This document shows positions 9,577-18,485 of a stretch of 64,000 bases of DNA, one piece after another. The notes beneath the pieces are model-generated. The model saw only the letters and a program-made list of their open reading frames with translations. It was not told where the DNA came from and ran no database searches. The translations under genes were made by a program, and so were the position numbers. The stretch comes from Maridesulfovibrio bastinii DSM 16055 (GTDB lineage Bacteria; Desulfobacterota; Desulfovibrionia; Desulfovibrionales; Desulfovibrionaceae), in NCBI RefSeq assembly GCF_000429985.1, contig NZ_KE387014.1, forward strand, positions 201,524 to 265,523. The letters run 5' to 3'. Position 1 is the first letter of the stretch. Every line of letters starts with the position of its first letter.

Positions 9577-9989
9577 AATATATTCTCCTTGATTATTGAT
9601 TTGAAAAGCTACGATAGACCAGCCGGGAATTTATCTCAATAGCCCCGAAATCAACCAGTTACAGGGCCAAGAGTCATATTGACATTATCATTTTACAGGC
9701 AATAAATTCATTGCACTTTAAAAAACATATTATTTTAAGATGTTAAATAATTTTGGAATCTTATTAAGTTAAAAAAAATGAATTATAAGCCTTGATTTTA
9801 CATATCGCTTCTTGACACAGAAGAGTCATATAGCTATCTCCATTTCAAAAGCCCGGTACCACATTATGCCACGAATTTCTTTGAATTCGTGACAATTGGG
9901 AAAATGAACTTTTTGCCGAGGCTGAACAACCCAGCCTCATCAAAATACGTTCAGAGGCTGAAAAAAATAATCTTTTGGAGGGTTAGACC
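9577..9989. other. Intergenic region with likely divergent promoters
   Basis: This 413-base A/T-rich gap separates the divergent aminopeptidase and ferredoxin genes and contains no convincing coding sequence. TTGACA at 9812-9817 with a weak TATCTC at 9835-9840 is a candidate plus-strand promoter for the ferredoxin. A small inverted repeat, ACGAATT (9871-9877) with AATTCGT (9884-9890), could be an operator or leader hairpin. Confidence 0.45.
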
Positions 9990-10178
9990 ATGGCCTACAA
10001 CGTAACTGTTGATGTTGAAAAGTGTGTTGGTGACGGCGAGTGTGTTGATGTATGTCCCGTAGAAGTTTACGAACTTCAGGACAGCAAAGCTGTTGTTGTA
10101 AACGGCGAAGAATGCCTCGGCTGCGAATCCTGTGTTGAAGTTTGCGAACAGGATGCCATCACTATTGAAGAAAGCTAA
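9990..10178 (+). CDS. Ferredoxin with one complete [4Fe-4S] motif and one Cys-to-Asp motif
   Basis: A 62-residue acidic electron carrier of the clostridial/Desulfovibrio ferredoxin type. The C-terminal half has the full CxxCxxCxxxC motif (Cys42, 45, 48, 52). In the N-terminal half the second cysteine is replaced by aspartate (Cys12, Asp15, Cys18, Cys22-Pro). That substitution is known from Desulfovibrio africanus ferredoxin III and Pyrococcus ferredoxin, where the cluster converts between [3Fe-4S] and [4Fe-4S] and can bind other metals. GGAGGG at 9977-9982 gives a strong start, and a terminator follows, so it is a single-gene transcript that is probably well expressed. Partners such as hydrogenase or pyruvate:ferredoxin oxidoreductase are not in the window. 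Confidence 0.93.
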   Translation: MAYNVTVDVEKCVGDGECVDVCPVEVYELQDSKAVVVNGEECLGCESCVEVCEQDAITIEES

Positions 10179-10206
10179 TTTCTTCCTTGCCTAAGGCAGG
10201 ACTTTA

Positions 10207-10242
10207 AGGCGGGAATCCTTTCCGGATTTCCGCCTATTTTTT
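10207..10242 (+). terminator. Rho-independent terminator after ferredoxin
   Basis: AGGCGGGAATCC (10207-10218 or one base shifted) pairs with GGATTTCCGCCT ending near 10234, with one G-T pair, and a T-rich tract follows. Confidence 0.8.
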
Positions 10243-10290
10243 ATTCCACAACAGCCTTTGATTCCCCTTGGTGCGGCTGTCATCAATCAT

Positions 10291-10315
10291 CAGCGGATTC
10301 GAATCCGGCTGACCA
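10291..10315 (+). repeat. Palindrome resembling a tRNA T-arm and CCA end
   Basis: CAGC and GCTG flank the perfect 12-base palindrome GGATTCGAATCC, and the motif ends GACCA. This resembles a T-arm with TTCGAAT loop plus a 3' CCA end, and CAGCC at 10252-10256 could pair with GGCTG near the 3' end. The enclosed stretch is only 64 bases and no anticodon arm could be drawn, so it is not called a tRNA; a remnant or a chance DNA palindrome is more likely. Confidence 0.25.
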
Positions 10316-10427
10316 AATCGTATTTTTTCCAGCCTGAGCATTGACTGTAAGGATTGACGACTTACTTTTAAAAAGTTTATCCGGTAATCCCGGTTAATAT
10401 GCTCTGAAAGAGAATGGAGGTTGTATT

Positions 10428-11210
10428 TTGGAGTTCAAAGATATTTTTACGAAATATGAAGCAATTGTCGCCGAAGTGGACAGTGCTTTTAATAAAGTTG
10501 CAGAACAGGCTGACGACGGCATAAAATGCCATAAAGGTTGCAGCGACTGTTGCCATGCCCTTTTCGACCTGACACTGGTTGAGGCTCTGTATCTGAACCA
10601 CAAGTTCAATGAAAAATACAGTGGCATGGAGCGTTCACAGATTCTTGAACGTGCGGATGAAGCCGACCGCCAGATTCATAAAATCAAAAGAAACGCATTT
10701 AAAGCTTCGCAGGCTGGAAAATCAGCCTCTGAAATCATCAAAGAAATTTCACTCGCAAGAGTCCGCTGCCCTCTTCTTGGTACGGAAGATTCCTGTGATC
10801 TTTATGAATCAAGACCGCTCACATGCAGAATATACGGAACTCCGATGAACATCGGCGGAGAAGCCCACTGCTGCGGAAAATCCGGTTTTGATAAAGGTAA
10901 ACAGTACCCGGCCATGAATATGGATGTGCTGCAGAACAAGCTTTACGAATTGAGTAAAGAAATTTCTGACAGCATTAATTCTTCTTATAAAGAATTAAGC
11001 GAGATGCTTATCCCGGCATCAATGGCCCTGCTGACAGATTTCACTATGGAATACCTTGGTGCACGGACCAGTAAAAAGGCCGAGCCCGAACCGGAACCGG
11101 AGCCGCTGGAAGTAACTCCGCAAGCCTGCTCAACCTGTTCGGAAGACAAGTCTGCATGTGCCGACTGTAATTACTCTGTTTCACTCGGACAGGCTCCGGA
11201 AAAGGACTAA
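10428..11210 (+). CDS. YkgJ-family cysteine-cluster protein
   Basis: A 260-aa protein with the CxxxCxxCC cluster at Cys34, Cys38, Cys41 and Cys42, plus later cysteines in RVRCPLL and RPLTCRIYG, the pattern of the YkgJ/zinc- or iron-chelating family. The role of this family is not well defined; metal binding is the usual assumption. The C-terminus is unusual: a Glu-Pro repeat linker (about residues 217-228) leads to a tail with two CxxC pairs (CSTC and CADC), which may form a second metal site. The start is TTG 10428 with GGAGG at 10416-10420. It is followed at 12 bases by a small hypothetical gene and then by a TPR gene, a likely operon. Confidence 0.85.
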   Translation: MEFKDIFTKYEAIVAEVDSAFNKVAEQADDGIKCHKGCSDCCHALFDLTLVEALYLNHKFNEKYSGMERSQILERADEADRQIHKIKRNAFKASQAGKSASEIIKEISLARVRCPLLGTEDSCDLYESRPLTCRIYGTPMNIGGEAHCCGKSGFDKGKQYPAMNMDVLQNKLYELSKEISDSINSSYKELSEMLIPASMALLTDFTMEYLGARTSKKAEPEPEPEPLEVTPQACSTCSEDKSACADCNYSVSLGQAPEKD

Positions 11211-11222
11211 CAGGAGCTTAGT

Positions 11223-11582
11223 ATGAGTACCATGACGCCGGAACAGATTGAAGAACAGAAAAGGATAATGTACGAAAAGCTTTCGCCCAGACGGCGCAAG
11301 TTTGTTGACAAAATAGGCTATGACGAATGGGAACCTTTTGCCATGCCCTTTGACCCGATTGATCTGAGGCAGGATATAACAGGCAGAACCTCCCAACAGC
11401 TGTGCGAACAGTTTATGAGAGAAACAAGGTCCGCCCAAGATCCTGAATACCTTCAGGCTGCTTCTGAATTCGGCGTGCTCCTTGTTATGAATATCGAACG
11501 CGTCAGACCTGTTTTTGATTTTTGCGTATGGTACAACGAACTACTCAAACGCGAAGGTAAATCTATTGATTTAAACAAGTAG
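11223..11582 (+). CDS. Hypothetical protein, 119 aa
   Basis: I do not recognise the family. The product is a soluble, charged protein without signal peptide or membrane segment. It opens with a helical, Glu/Lys/Arg-rich region, has a Phe/Pro/Asp-rich middle (WEPFAMPFDPIDLRQDITGR) and ends in a hydrophobic helix-like stretch with FCVWYNELL. An AGGAG-type site precedes the ATG. It lies 12 bases after the YkgJ-like gene and about 60 bases before the TPR gene, so the three are probably co-transcribed. Confidence 0.75.
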   Translation: MSTMTPEQIEEQKRIMYEKLSPRRRKFVDKIGYDEWEPFAMPFDPIDLRQDITGRTSQQLCEQFMRETRSAQDPEYLQAASEFGVLLVMNIERVRPVFDFCVWYNELLKREGKSIDLNK

Positions 11583-11644
11583 GCTTCCGGCATTATGCCG
11601 TATAAAGCTTCCTAAACTGCAAGCAATATTAAGAGGATAATAAA

Positions 11645-12268
11645 GTGCAGCAATTCGATAACCTTGATGACTATATTGAAGACCTCAAAGCCAAATCAGC
11701 CAAGAACCCTACCTGTAGCAACACCCACTACAATCTTGGCGTTGCATATCTCTCCAAACGTGATTTCATGGAAGCTGAACGTGAATTCATAAGTGCAATC
11801 AACGAATCCCCGAAAATGGCTGAAGCATACGTTCAGCTCGGCGGAATCTGCCTGCAGAGAAACGACATAGACGGATGCCTGCGCTATAATATTCAGGCTT
11901 CACAGCAGCGTCCTTTCTTCGCTGTTCCGTGGGGTAACATAGGCTTCGTATACCTCCAGAAAGGTGATGTAGATAAAGCCATTGGTGCTCTCAAACGTGC
12001 TGTAAAATATGATCCGAATTTTGTTCAGGCCCTCTCCACTCTCGGAAGTGCTTACTTTCAGGAAGGAGAACTGGACGACTGCATCGAAGTTTGCGAAAAA
12101 GCAGTAAAAATTCAGGAACATTTTGGTCCGGCATGGAACAACCTTGCACTGTGCTACATAGAAAAGAAAGATTTCGACAAGGCTGCTGAATGTATTGAAA
12201 AAGCAAAACAGAGCGGATATGATATTCCTGAAGAAATGATCAAGGATCTCGAAGAATCACGTTCTTAA
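11645..12268 (+). CDS. Tetratricopeptide-repeat protein
   Basis: A 207-aa soluble protein built almost entirely of TPR units: repeats start near residues 23, 57, 91, 125 and 159 with the usual pattern (for example HYNLGVAYLSKRDFMEAERE and WGNIGFVYLQKGDVDKAIGA). Such proteins are scaffolds for protein-protein contacts; no enzymatic domain is present. The start is GTG 11645, with AGAGG about ten bases upstream. It is the third gene after the YkgJ-like protein and is followed by a strong terminator. The partner cannot be named. Confidence 0.87.
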   Translation: MQQFDNLDDYIEDLKAKSAKNPTCSNTHYNLGVAYLSKRDFMEAEREFISAINESPKMAEAYVQLGGICLQRNDIDGCLRYNIQASQQRPFFAVPWGNIGFVYLQKGDVDKAIGALKRAVKYDPNFVQALSTLGSAYFQEGELDDCIEVCEKAVKIQEHFGPAWNNLALCYIEKKDFDKAAECIEKAKQSGYDIPEEMIKDLEESRS

Positions 12269-12293
12269 TCCGCTTGGTATAATTAAATTTAAA

Positions 12294-12329
12294 ACAGGCT
12301 TCCGAATTTATTGCGGAAGCCTGTTTTTT
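12294..12329 (+). terminator. Rho-independent terminator after the TPR gene
   Basis: A perfect 11-bp stem, ACAGGCTTCCG (12294-12304) with CGGAAGCCTGT (12314-12324), is followed by T residues. Confidence 0.9.
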
Positions 12330-12476
12330 AATATGCGCAGGAGGTCGGGGGCTGCCCTTCTCTGGAAAATATAAAACTTTTTTGGTATCTTTTGAAAAAG
12401 AGTTTATATACTTTTCAACAATCCTGATAATAGTAACTTCTCACTGTGTTTGAGAATACTGCGGATGCAAAACTGA

Positions 12477-12923
12477 ATGACAAACCCCAGCTACTTTTTA
12501 TGCGTGGCAGGCATTATAAGTTTCGCAATAGCTCTGCTGCACATAGTAATAATAGCCGCCGGACCTAAAGCATACGATTACTTCGGGGCCGGAGAGGATC
12601 TGGTCCTCATGGCCCGCAGGGGGTCCGTGATACCACCCCTGCTGACAATTTTCATCGCACTTGTCTTTGCCGTTTTCGGACTTTACGCTTTTTCCGCAGC
12701 GGATTTATACCGGGATCTTCCATTCAAAGGTCCTCTTGTTGTAATCATCGGTATTTTATATTTTCTCAGAGGATCAGCTGTTTTTTTTCAGCTTTTAAAT
12801 CGCGGGTCTTCAGCATCGGGAACACGGGAAATTATTTTTTCGCTGATTTCATTTACAGCAGGGATATGCTATCTTGCTGGGGTACTCGGCAACTGGGAAT
12901 CAATCACAGGCGGGCCGCTCTGA
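12477..12923 (+). CDS. Small integral membrane protein, 148 aa
   Basis: The family is not recognised. Four hydrophobic segments are visible (about residues 7-28, 50-72, 85-105 and 121-140), so this is an inner-membrane protein with short loops. The loop between the first two contains GPKAYDYFGAGEDLVLMARR. The ATG at 12477 has no clear Shine-Dalgarno site, which lowers certainty about the start. It precedes pgm by about 190 bases; no functional link is evident. Confidence 0.7.
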   Translation: MTNPSYFLCVAGIISFAIALLHIVIIAAGPKAYDYFGAGEDLVLMARRGSVIPPLLTIFIALVFAVFGLYAFSAADLYRDLPFKGPLVVIIGILYFLRGSAVFFQLLNRGSSASGTREIIFSLISFTAGICYLAGVLGNWESITGGPL

Positions 12924-13111
12924 AATTTTAGCAACGTATAAAAGTAACCATTCTGCAATATTCCTGATGCATATAAAATCAGGAAAAGTTAAATACTCGA
13001 TCCGGCAGGCAGAACTTGTAATCATCAAAATTCAGGACACCTTCTCTTTACAGTTGTCTTTTTGGGCCTGTTTGATAATCTTGAATTTCACACGAAAAAG
13101 TGGAGGATATT

Positions 13112-14758
13112 ATGTCTTTGAGCAATCTTGCGGGCAAACTTGCCCCACCTGAAATTCTGGAAAATATTCCACGACTCGTAGCTGCATACTACACGATTAA
13201 ACCTGATATTTCCATTCCTTCAAACCTTGTGTCCTTCGGAACGTCAGGACACAGAGGATGCCCTCTGGACGGCTCTTTTAACGAAGGCCACATTCTGGCT
13301 ATCAGTCAGGCCATTTGTGAATATCGTGAAAAAATGGGGTATACAGGTCCGCTCTTTATAGGAAAGGACCCGCATGCACTGTCTGAACCGGCACAGATAA
13401 CAGCTCTGGAAGTTTTTGCAGCAAACGGAGTTGATGTATTTATAAATGACAAGGGGTACACTCCCACCCCGGCAATTTCGCATGCTATTTTAACTTTTAA
13501 CAAAGGAAAAAGCTGCGGCAAAGCCGATGGTGTGGTAATAACTCCATCCCATAACCCTCCACGTGACGGCGGATTTAAATACAATCCTCCGGAAGGTGGC
13601 CCGGCAAGCACCACGGTCACAAGTACCATCCAGAACAGAGCCAATGAAATAATGCAAAACGGGCTCAAGGATGTGAAAAGGATTACTCTCGAAAAGGCAA
13701 TGAAAGCCGGCACCACAACTGAGCACGACTTCATAACACCTTATGTCAATGATCTCTGCAATATTATTGACATGGAAGCTATAAGCCGTGCAGGACTGAA
13801 AATAGGTGTGGACCCTCTCGGAGGGGCAGCAATTGATTACTGGGAACCGATTGCCGAGCGCTACAAAATTGATATCAACGTGGTCAACAAAACCATAGAT
13901 CCGGCTTATGCTTTCATGCATGTGGATAAAGACGGCAAAATCCGTATGGACTGCTCTTCTCCTTATGCCATGGCCGGGCTTATTGAACTGAAAGATAAAT
14001 ACGATATTTCTTTTGCAAACGACCCTGATACTGACAGGCACGGTATAGTCACCAAAAGCCGCGGGCTGATGAACCCCAATCATTATCTTGCCGTTGCAAT
14101 TGAATATCTCTACACCAACCGCCCGGATTGGAGAAAAGATCTGATGGTGGGTAAGACTCTGGTCTCCAGTTCTATGATAGACAGAGTCGCAGCATCAATT
14201 GATCGCCAGCTGATGGAAGTTCCGGTTGGATTTAAATGGTTCGTGGAGCCACTGCTCAGCGGAACCTGCGGATTCGGCGGTGAAGAAAGTGCTGGAGCAT
14301 CATTCCTGCGCAAAGACGGTTCTGTCTGGACCACTGACAAAGACGGTATCATCATGAACCTTCTTGCTGCGGAAATAACAGCCATAACAGGTAAAGATCC
14401 GGGCGAACTTTACACCGCCCTTGAAAATAAATTCGGTTCACCTGTTTATAAAAGGATTGATACCGGAGCAACTGAAGAACAGAGAAAAGCTTTCAGCAGT
14501 CTTACCCCGGATATGATCAAGGCTAAAACCCTTGCCGGAGAACTGATTGAAAGCAAGCTGACAACAGCTCCCGGAAATAATCAATCCATAGGCGGATTGA
14601 AAGTTATAACCGAGAACGGATGGTTCGCGGCAAGACCTTCAGGAACCGAGTCAATTTATAAAATTTATGCGGAATCATTCAAAGGTCTGGCTCACCTCGT
14701 TTCTATTCAGGAAGAAGCCAAGAAAATAGTCAACGAAGCTTTTTCAACAGCAGTATAG
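13112..14758 (+). CDS. pgm: Phosphoglucomutase (alpha-D-glucose phosphate-specific)
   Basis: Interconverts glucose 1-phosphate and glucose 6-phosphate, linking glycolysis to glycogen and nucleotide-sugar synthesis. All four mutase motifs are visible: the catalytic phosphoserine loop TPSHNPP (Ser146), the metal-binding loop DPDTDRHG, the sugar-binding GEESAG and the phosphate-binding [12 protein letters not shown] near the C-terminus. The length of 548 aa fits the Pgm group. GGAGG at 13102-13106 marks ATG 13112; an in-frame GTG at 13100 overlaps that site and is rejected. The gene has its own terminator. Confidence 0.95.
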   Translation: MSLSNLAGKLAPPEILENIPRLVAAYYTIKPDISIPSNLVSFGTSGHRGCPLDGSFNEGHILAISQAICEYREKMGYTGPLFIGKDPHALSEPAQITALEVFAANGVDVFINDKGYTPTPAISHAILTFNKGKSCGKADGVVITPSHNPPRDGGFKYNPPEGGPASTTVTSTIQNRANEIMQNGLKDVKRITLEKAMKAGTTTEHDFITPYVNDLCNIIDMEAISRAGLKIGVDPLGGAAIDYWEPIAERYKIDINVVNKTIDPAYAFMHVDKDGKIRMDCSSPYAMAGLIELKDKYDISFANDPDTDRHGIVTKSRGLMNPNHYLAVAIEYLYTNRPDWRKDLMVGKTLVSSSMIDRVAASIDRQLMEVPVGFKWFVEPLLSGTCGFGGEESAGASFLRKDGSVWTTDKDGIIMNLLAAEITAITGKDPGELYTALENKFGSPVYKRIDTGATEEQRKAFSSLTPDMIKAKTLAGELIESKLTTAPGNNQSIGGLKVITENGWFAARPSGTESIYKIYAESFKGLAHLVSIQEEAKKIVNEAFSTAV

Positions 14759-14781
14759 CCAGCCATAAGAGCAAAAATATA

Positions 14782-14815
14782 AAGGGCCGGATAATTAAAT
14801 TATCCGGCCCTTTTT
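14782..14815. terminator. Terminator after pgm, shared with the convergent kinase gene
   Basis: A perfect 12-bp stem, AAGGGCCGGATA (14782-14793) with TATCCGGCCCTT (14801-14812), is followed by T residues on the plus strand. T-rich sequence on the other side lets it also end the minus-strand chemosensory operon. Confidence 0.88.
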
Positions 14816-14880
14816 CATGATAGATCATTGGTGCGGTTTTACATAATTATATCAGCAAGAACTCAAATAGGAGCCTGAGA

Positions 14881-17364
14881 TTATTTGTAAGATTCAATGG
14901 CTTCACTTATGCGCTTGTTTTCAGCCTTGAAAGATTCAACCAGTTTTTCAAAGCCGCTACCTTCGTGATAGCGAAAAGCCTTTTCCATTTCATAAGCTAT
15001 GTCTCTTGCCCTTGGAGCGCAGATGGCCGCACAGGTGCTTTTCAAAGTATGGGCTATCCTTTCCGCACTGCGAAAATCTCTTCTGGAGGCTGCTGTCAGA
15101 AGCTGTCTGAGGTCTTCCGGTGTTTCCTCAAGAAACATTGAACATAATTCCTCAAAAAGCTCATTGTCTCCATGATACATTTCTTCAGCTTTCTGCCTGT
15201 CCAGAACCGGAACTCCAAAATGCTCGTTTTCGTCGAAATCATGGTCCCCGGAGTCAGCCCGTCCTTCCATAACCTTTTGAATCTTAGCCTCAAGGTCGGC
15301 ATACTGTACCGGTTTTGTAATATAACCGTTCATACCGGATTTGATACTTTTATCCCTTGTCCCGCTCATGGCATGAGCGGACATTGCAATGATCGGGATT
15401 TCAACACATGCCGATCCAGCACCGCCCTGACGAATAGCCTTTGCAGCATCAAAGCCGTCCATCTCAGGCATTTCAATATCCATCAACACCAGATCAAAAT
15501 GTTCTTTGGATAAGGCTTCAACAGCCTTCACCCCGTTTTCTGCTTCCCTGCAGGTATGCCCCATTTTTTTAAGCAGACGACCCGCAACTCTTACATTTAT
15601 GGAATTATCTTCTACAAGAAGGATATGAAATCTCTTTTTATCAGCATCCGGCAGAGTATCAGACTCAAGGGCATAAAGTTCAACTTTGTCCGGGTCTCCC
15701 GGAGAAAGCAGAACATTGAAAGTAAAAACACTGCCAAGGCCGACAGAACTGCGTACACCTATCTGCCCGCCCATCATCTCCACAATTTCACGAGAAATTG
15801 CCAGACCAAGACCGGTTCCGCCAAATTTTCTTGTAGTTGAGCTGTCAGCCTGACGGAAGCTTTCAAAAATAACATCCTGCTGATCTTCAGGAATACCTAT
15901 ACCGGTATCTCTTACAGTGAAAACAACATCATGCCGTCCTGAAACATTTTGATCGATGGAAGGGGAAACCTGAACATAGACTCCTCCCTTACCAGTAAAT
16001 TTCAAGGCATTTCCGATCAGATTAAACAGAACCTGTTTAAGCCGACCCTGATCACCGCAGACTATTTCAGGAACATCTTCATCGATATCAAGGTCGATAA
16101 CCAGTCCCTTGGATTCAGCCTGATGAGACAGACTGCGTACTACAGAATATAGCACATCGCTCAAACTAAAATCTTCATTTTCCAGTTTAAGCATCCGCGC
16201 TTCAACCTTGGATAAATCGAGGATGTCGTTTACTACGCTTAAAAGCTGGTTGGCGCAAAGCCCTACGGTTTCGAGGTTATCTCTTTGTTCCACATTAAGA
16301 TCAGTCAGCAGTGTCAGATCAGTCAGACCGATAACAGCATTCAAAGGAGTCCTTATCTCATGGCTCATTGAAGCCAAAAACCGCGACTTGAATTTATTGG
16401 CCTTCTGGGCTCCGTCACGGGCCATAATAAGTTCCCGCTCAAGCTTCTTACGTCCGGTGATGTCGATTACCGCGGCAACAGCTCCTCCGGTTTCCCCGCC
16501 CATGGGGGTAATGTCGAGCTGACACCATTTTTTTTCGCCCTTAAAGGGATAGGAAAACTCTATTAGAAAATGTTCATCGTGACCGTTTATAACTTCCTTT
16601 AGTCCATTGGCTACGGCCACCAGAATATCTTCCGGGCAGCCAATGGCCGAAAGTGATTCAAGAAAATCAGAGCCGACCAGAGTTTCACCGGTATCTATAG
16701 CGAAATAATCATTCCAAGAAGGATTTGCTGTAATCAGCCGGCCTCCCGTATCAAGAACAGCAATACTTGATGAAATTGAAGCCAGAACCGAACGAAGCTG
16801 CTCCTCCTGATGAGCCAGCTGACGGTAGGCCTGATCCAGCTGCTTTGATTGCAGCAGAGCGTTTTCATAAGTTGCAAGCAGAAGATGGAAGACTTGACCG
16901 AAATCGGCACTTATTGAATGCTTTTCACCGTGAAATTCAAATTCTATTTCACGGGTATTTCCTGTTTCAGCTTCATAATGATTGTGATCAAGTACATGGC
17001 GGATACGGGAATGCAGAAAATCTTCATCATAAGGTTTCGTAACAAAATTTATTGCCCCGCTCTTAAGCCCGCGCAGGACATCGCCCGGATCAGAAAGACT
17101 GGTAAGGAGAATAACCGGAACTGAATGAAATTTATCGTTTTGCCTTATCTGTGAACATAATTCATACCCATCCATTCCGGGCATAACAACATCACTTATG
17201 ACCAGATCGGGATTAAAACTGTCCATTTTAGATATGGCGCTCTCGCCATCATCGGCAACAAGAACAGAGTAACCTATACTGCTTAAAAAATATTCCAGCT
17301 TTACAGCCTGCGTAAGACTGTCCTCAACAACTAAAATCCGTTCAGAGGTCATGATTTTATCCAT
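14881..17364 (-). CDS. Hybrid histidine kinase REC-PAS-HisKA-HATPase-REC-Hpt
   Basis: An 827-aa cytoplasmic signalling protein with no membrane segment. In order: an N-terminal receiver (Asp58 in LVISDVVMPGMDGYE), a PAS domain (about 190-305), HisKA with His335 (SMSHEIRTPLN), HATPase (DTGIGIP and GGTGLGLAIS), a second receiver (LVLMDIEMPEMDG) and a C-terminal Hpt domain (RIAHTLKSTCAA). The N-terminal receiver means the kinase can be controlled by phosphotransfer, plausibly from the CheA encoded two genes upstream. It is the last gene of the Wsp-like operon, 14 bases after cheB, in the place where a WspR output regulator would be expected. ATG 17364 and ATG 17352 are both possible starts; neither has a clear ribosome site. 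Confidence 0.93.
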   Translation of the reverse strand: MDKIMTSERILVVEDSLTQAVKLEYFLSSIGYSVLVADDGESAISKMDSFNPDLVISDVVMPGMDGYELCSQIRQNDKFHSVPVILLTSLSDPGDVLRGLKSGAINFVTKPYDEDFLHSRIRHVLDHNHYEAETGNTREIEFEFHGEKHSISADFGQVFHLLLATYENALLQSKQLDQAYRQLAHQEEQLRSVLASISSSIAVLDTGGRLITANPSWNDYFAIDTGETLVGSDFLESLSAIGCPEDILVAVANGLKEVINGHDEHFLIEFSYPFKGEKKWCQLDITPMGGETGGAVAAVIDITGRKKLERELIMARDGAQKANKFKSRFLASMSHEIRTPLNAVIGLTDLTLLTDLNVEQRDNLETVGLCANQLLSVVNDILDLSKVEARMLKLENEDFSLSDVLYSVVRSLSHQAESKGLVIDLDIDEDVPEIVCGDQGRLKQVLFNLIGNALKFTGKGGVYVQVSPSIDQNVSGRHDVVFTVRDTGIGIPEDQQDVIFESFRQADSSTTRKFGGTGLGLAISREIVEMMGGQIGVRSSVGLGSVFTFNVLLSPGDPDKVELYALESDTLPDADKKRFHILLVEDNSINVRVAGRLLKKMGHTCREAENGVKAVEALSKEHFDLVLMDIEMPEMDGFDAAKAIRQGGAGSACVEIPIIAMSAHAMSGTRDKSIKSGMNGYITKPVQYADLEAKIQKVMEGRADSGDHDFDENEHFGVPVLDRQKAEEMYHGDNELFEELCSMFLEETPEDLRQLLTAASRRDFRSAERIAHTLKSTCAAICAPRARDIAYEMEKAFRYHEGSGFEKLVESFKAENKRISEAIESYK

Positions 17365-17378
17365 GTTAATATTGAGCG

Positions 17379-18434
17379 TCAGCTCTTTATTCCTGCAAAA
17401 TTCAACAATTCTCCACTTATCTCTTCAAGAGGTAAAATATCAATTGCCGCGCCGAGCTTTACAGCTTCCCCCGGCATTCCATAAACAGTACAGCTCTCTT
17501 TATTCTGCGCAATGGTATACGCCCCCGCTTTGCGCATCTCAAGAAGTTCCGCCGCTCCATCACGGCCCATTCCGGTCATAATAATGCCTGCGGCTCTATG
17601 CCCGAGGTTTCTTGCGGCTGAGGCAAACAATACACTTACACTTGGAATTATGCCATCGGAAGCTGAACCTGAAGAAAATGATACCGTCAAATCAGAATTT
17701 ACACGCATGTGTTTTTCTTCCGGGGCAAAATAAACAAAACCGCCTCTGACTGTTTCTCCGGCATCTGCCGCTTTAACTTTCAGGGGGATAACATTATCAA
17801 GCCAGCTGACCATCCCTTCCAGAAAACCTTTGGACATGTGCTGGACGACAAGTATAGGCAAAGGATAATTTTCAGGCAGAGCACCAAGAACAGCTTTTAA
17901 TGCCTGTGGTCCTCCGGTTGAAGTTCCTATGCAGACGGCTTCAATATTTTCTTTTGGAGTACTGTCTTTAATACCGGACCGTCCTGAAAGGACTGGACCC
18001 GAATTTATTAAATTCTTTTTAATCCTTCTACGAACGACTTTTACTTCGGACATAAGCCTGACAGTGTGAATTATGTCGTTCATATTGTCTTCAAAATCTG
18101 AATCGCATAGCCGCGGCTTATCAATAAGAGTGAGAGCACCGGAATCAAGAGCGCGAAAACCGTCGTCAGAATCATCCGGGCTGGCAACGGAGCTGATGAT
18201 TACAATGGGAAGTGGCGATTCCTCCATAATCCGGCGTGTGACCTGAAACCCATCCATATCGGGAAGGTGAATATCCATTGTCACAATATCAGGTTTCAGC
18301 TTATGAACTTTTTCAATAGCTTCAGCACCTGTCACAGCCATGCCCGCAACTTCCATATCTTCCTGATCGGAAAAATATCTGTATAGAAGCTCACGCACAG
18401 AGATTGAATCATCAACTATTAAAATTCTGATCAA
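17379..18434 (-). CDS. cheB: CheB-type protein-glutamate methylesterase/response regulator (WspF-like)
   Basis: CheB removes methyl groups from chemoreceptor glutamates when its receiver is phosphorylated, resetting sensitivity. The receiver domain (IRILIVDDSISVREL and VTMDIHLPDMDG) is joined to the methylesterase domain with the catalytic GTSTGGPQALK serine motif, the QHMSKGF histidine and the late GMGRDGA aspartate motif. I place the start at TTG 18434 (351 aa) because AGAGG lies 7 bases upstream and the receiver then begins at residue 2; a longer reading from 18461 adds nine residues unlike the family. In Wsp systems this enzyme (WspF) dampens receptor signalling. No receptor gene is in the window, so its target must be encoded elsewhere. 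Confidence 0.93.
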   Translation of the reverse strand: MIRILIVDDSISVRELLYRYFSDQEDMEVAGMAVTGAEAIEKVHKLKPDIVTMDIHLPDMDGFQVTRRIMEESPLPIVIISSVASPDDSDDGFRALDSGALTLIDKPRLCDSDFEDNMNDIIHTVRLMSEVKVVRRRIKKNLINSGPVLSGRSGIKDSTPKENIEAVCIGTSTGGPQALKAVLGALPENYPLPILVVQHMSKGFLEGMVSWLDNVIPLKVKAADAGETVRGGFVYFAPEEKHMRVNSDLTVSFSSGSASDGIIPSVSVLFASAARNLGHRAAGIIMTGMGRDGAAELLEMRKAGAYTIAQNKESCTVYGMPGEAVKLGAAIDILPLEEISGELLNFAGIKS

Positions 18435-18485
18435 AAAAGGACCTCTCACTGTAATTAACAACCAGCCGGTTACACTGAAATTTCT

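Noticed and set aside
10252-10315. Intact tRNA gene
   Set aside because: The span is only 64 bases, and no D-arm or anticodon arm could be drawn; only the 3' end looks tRNA-like.
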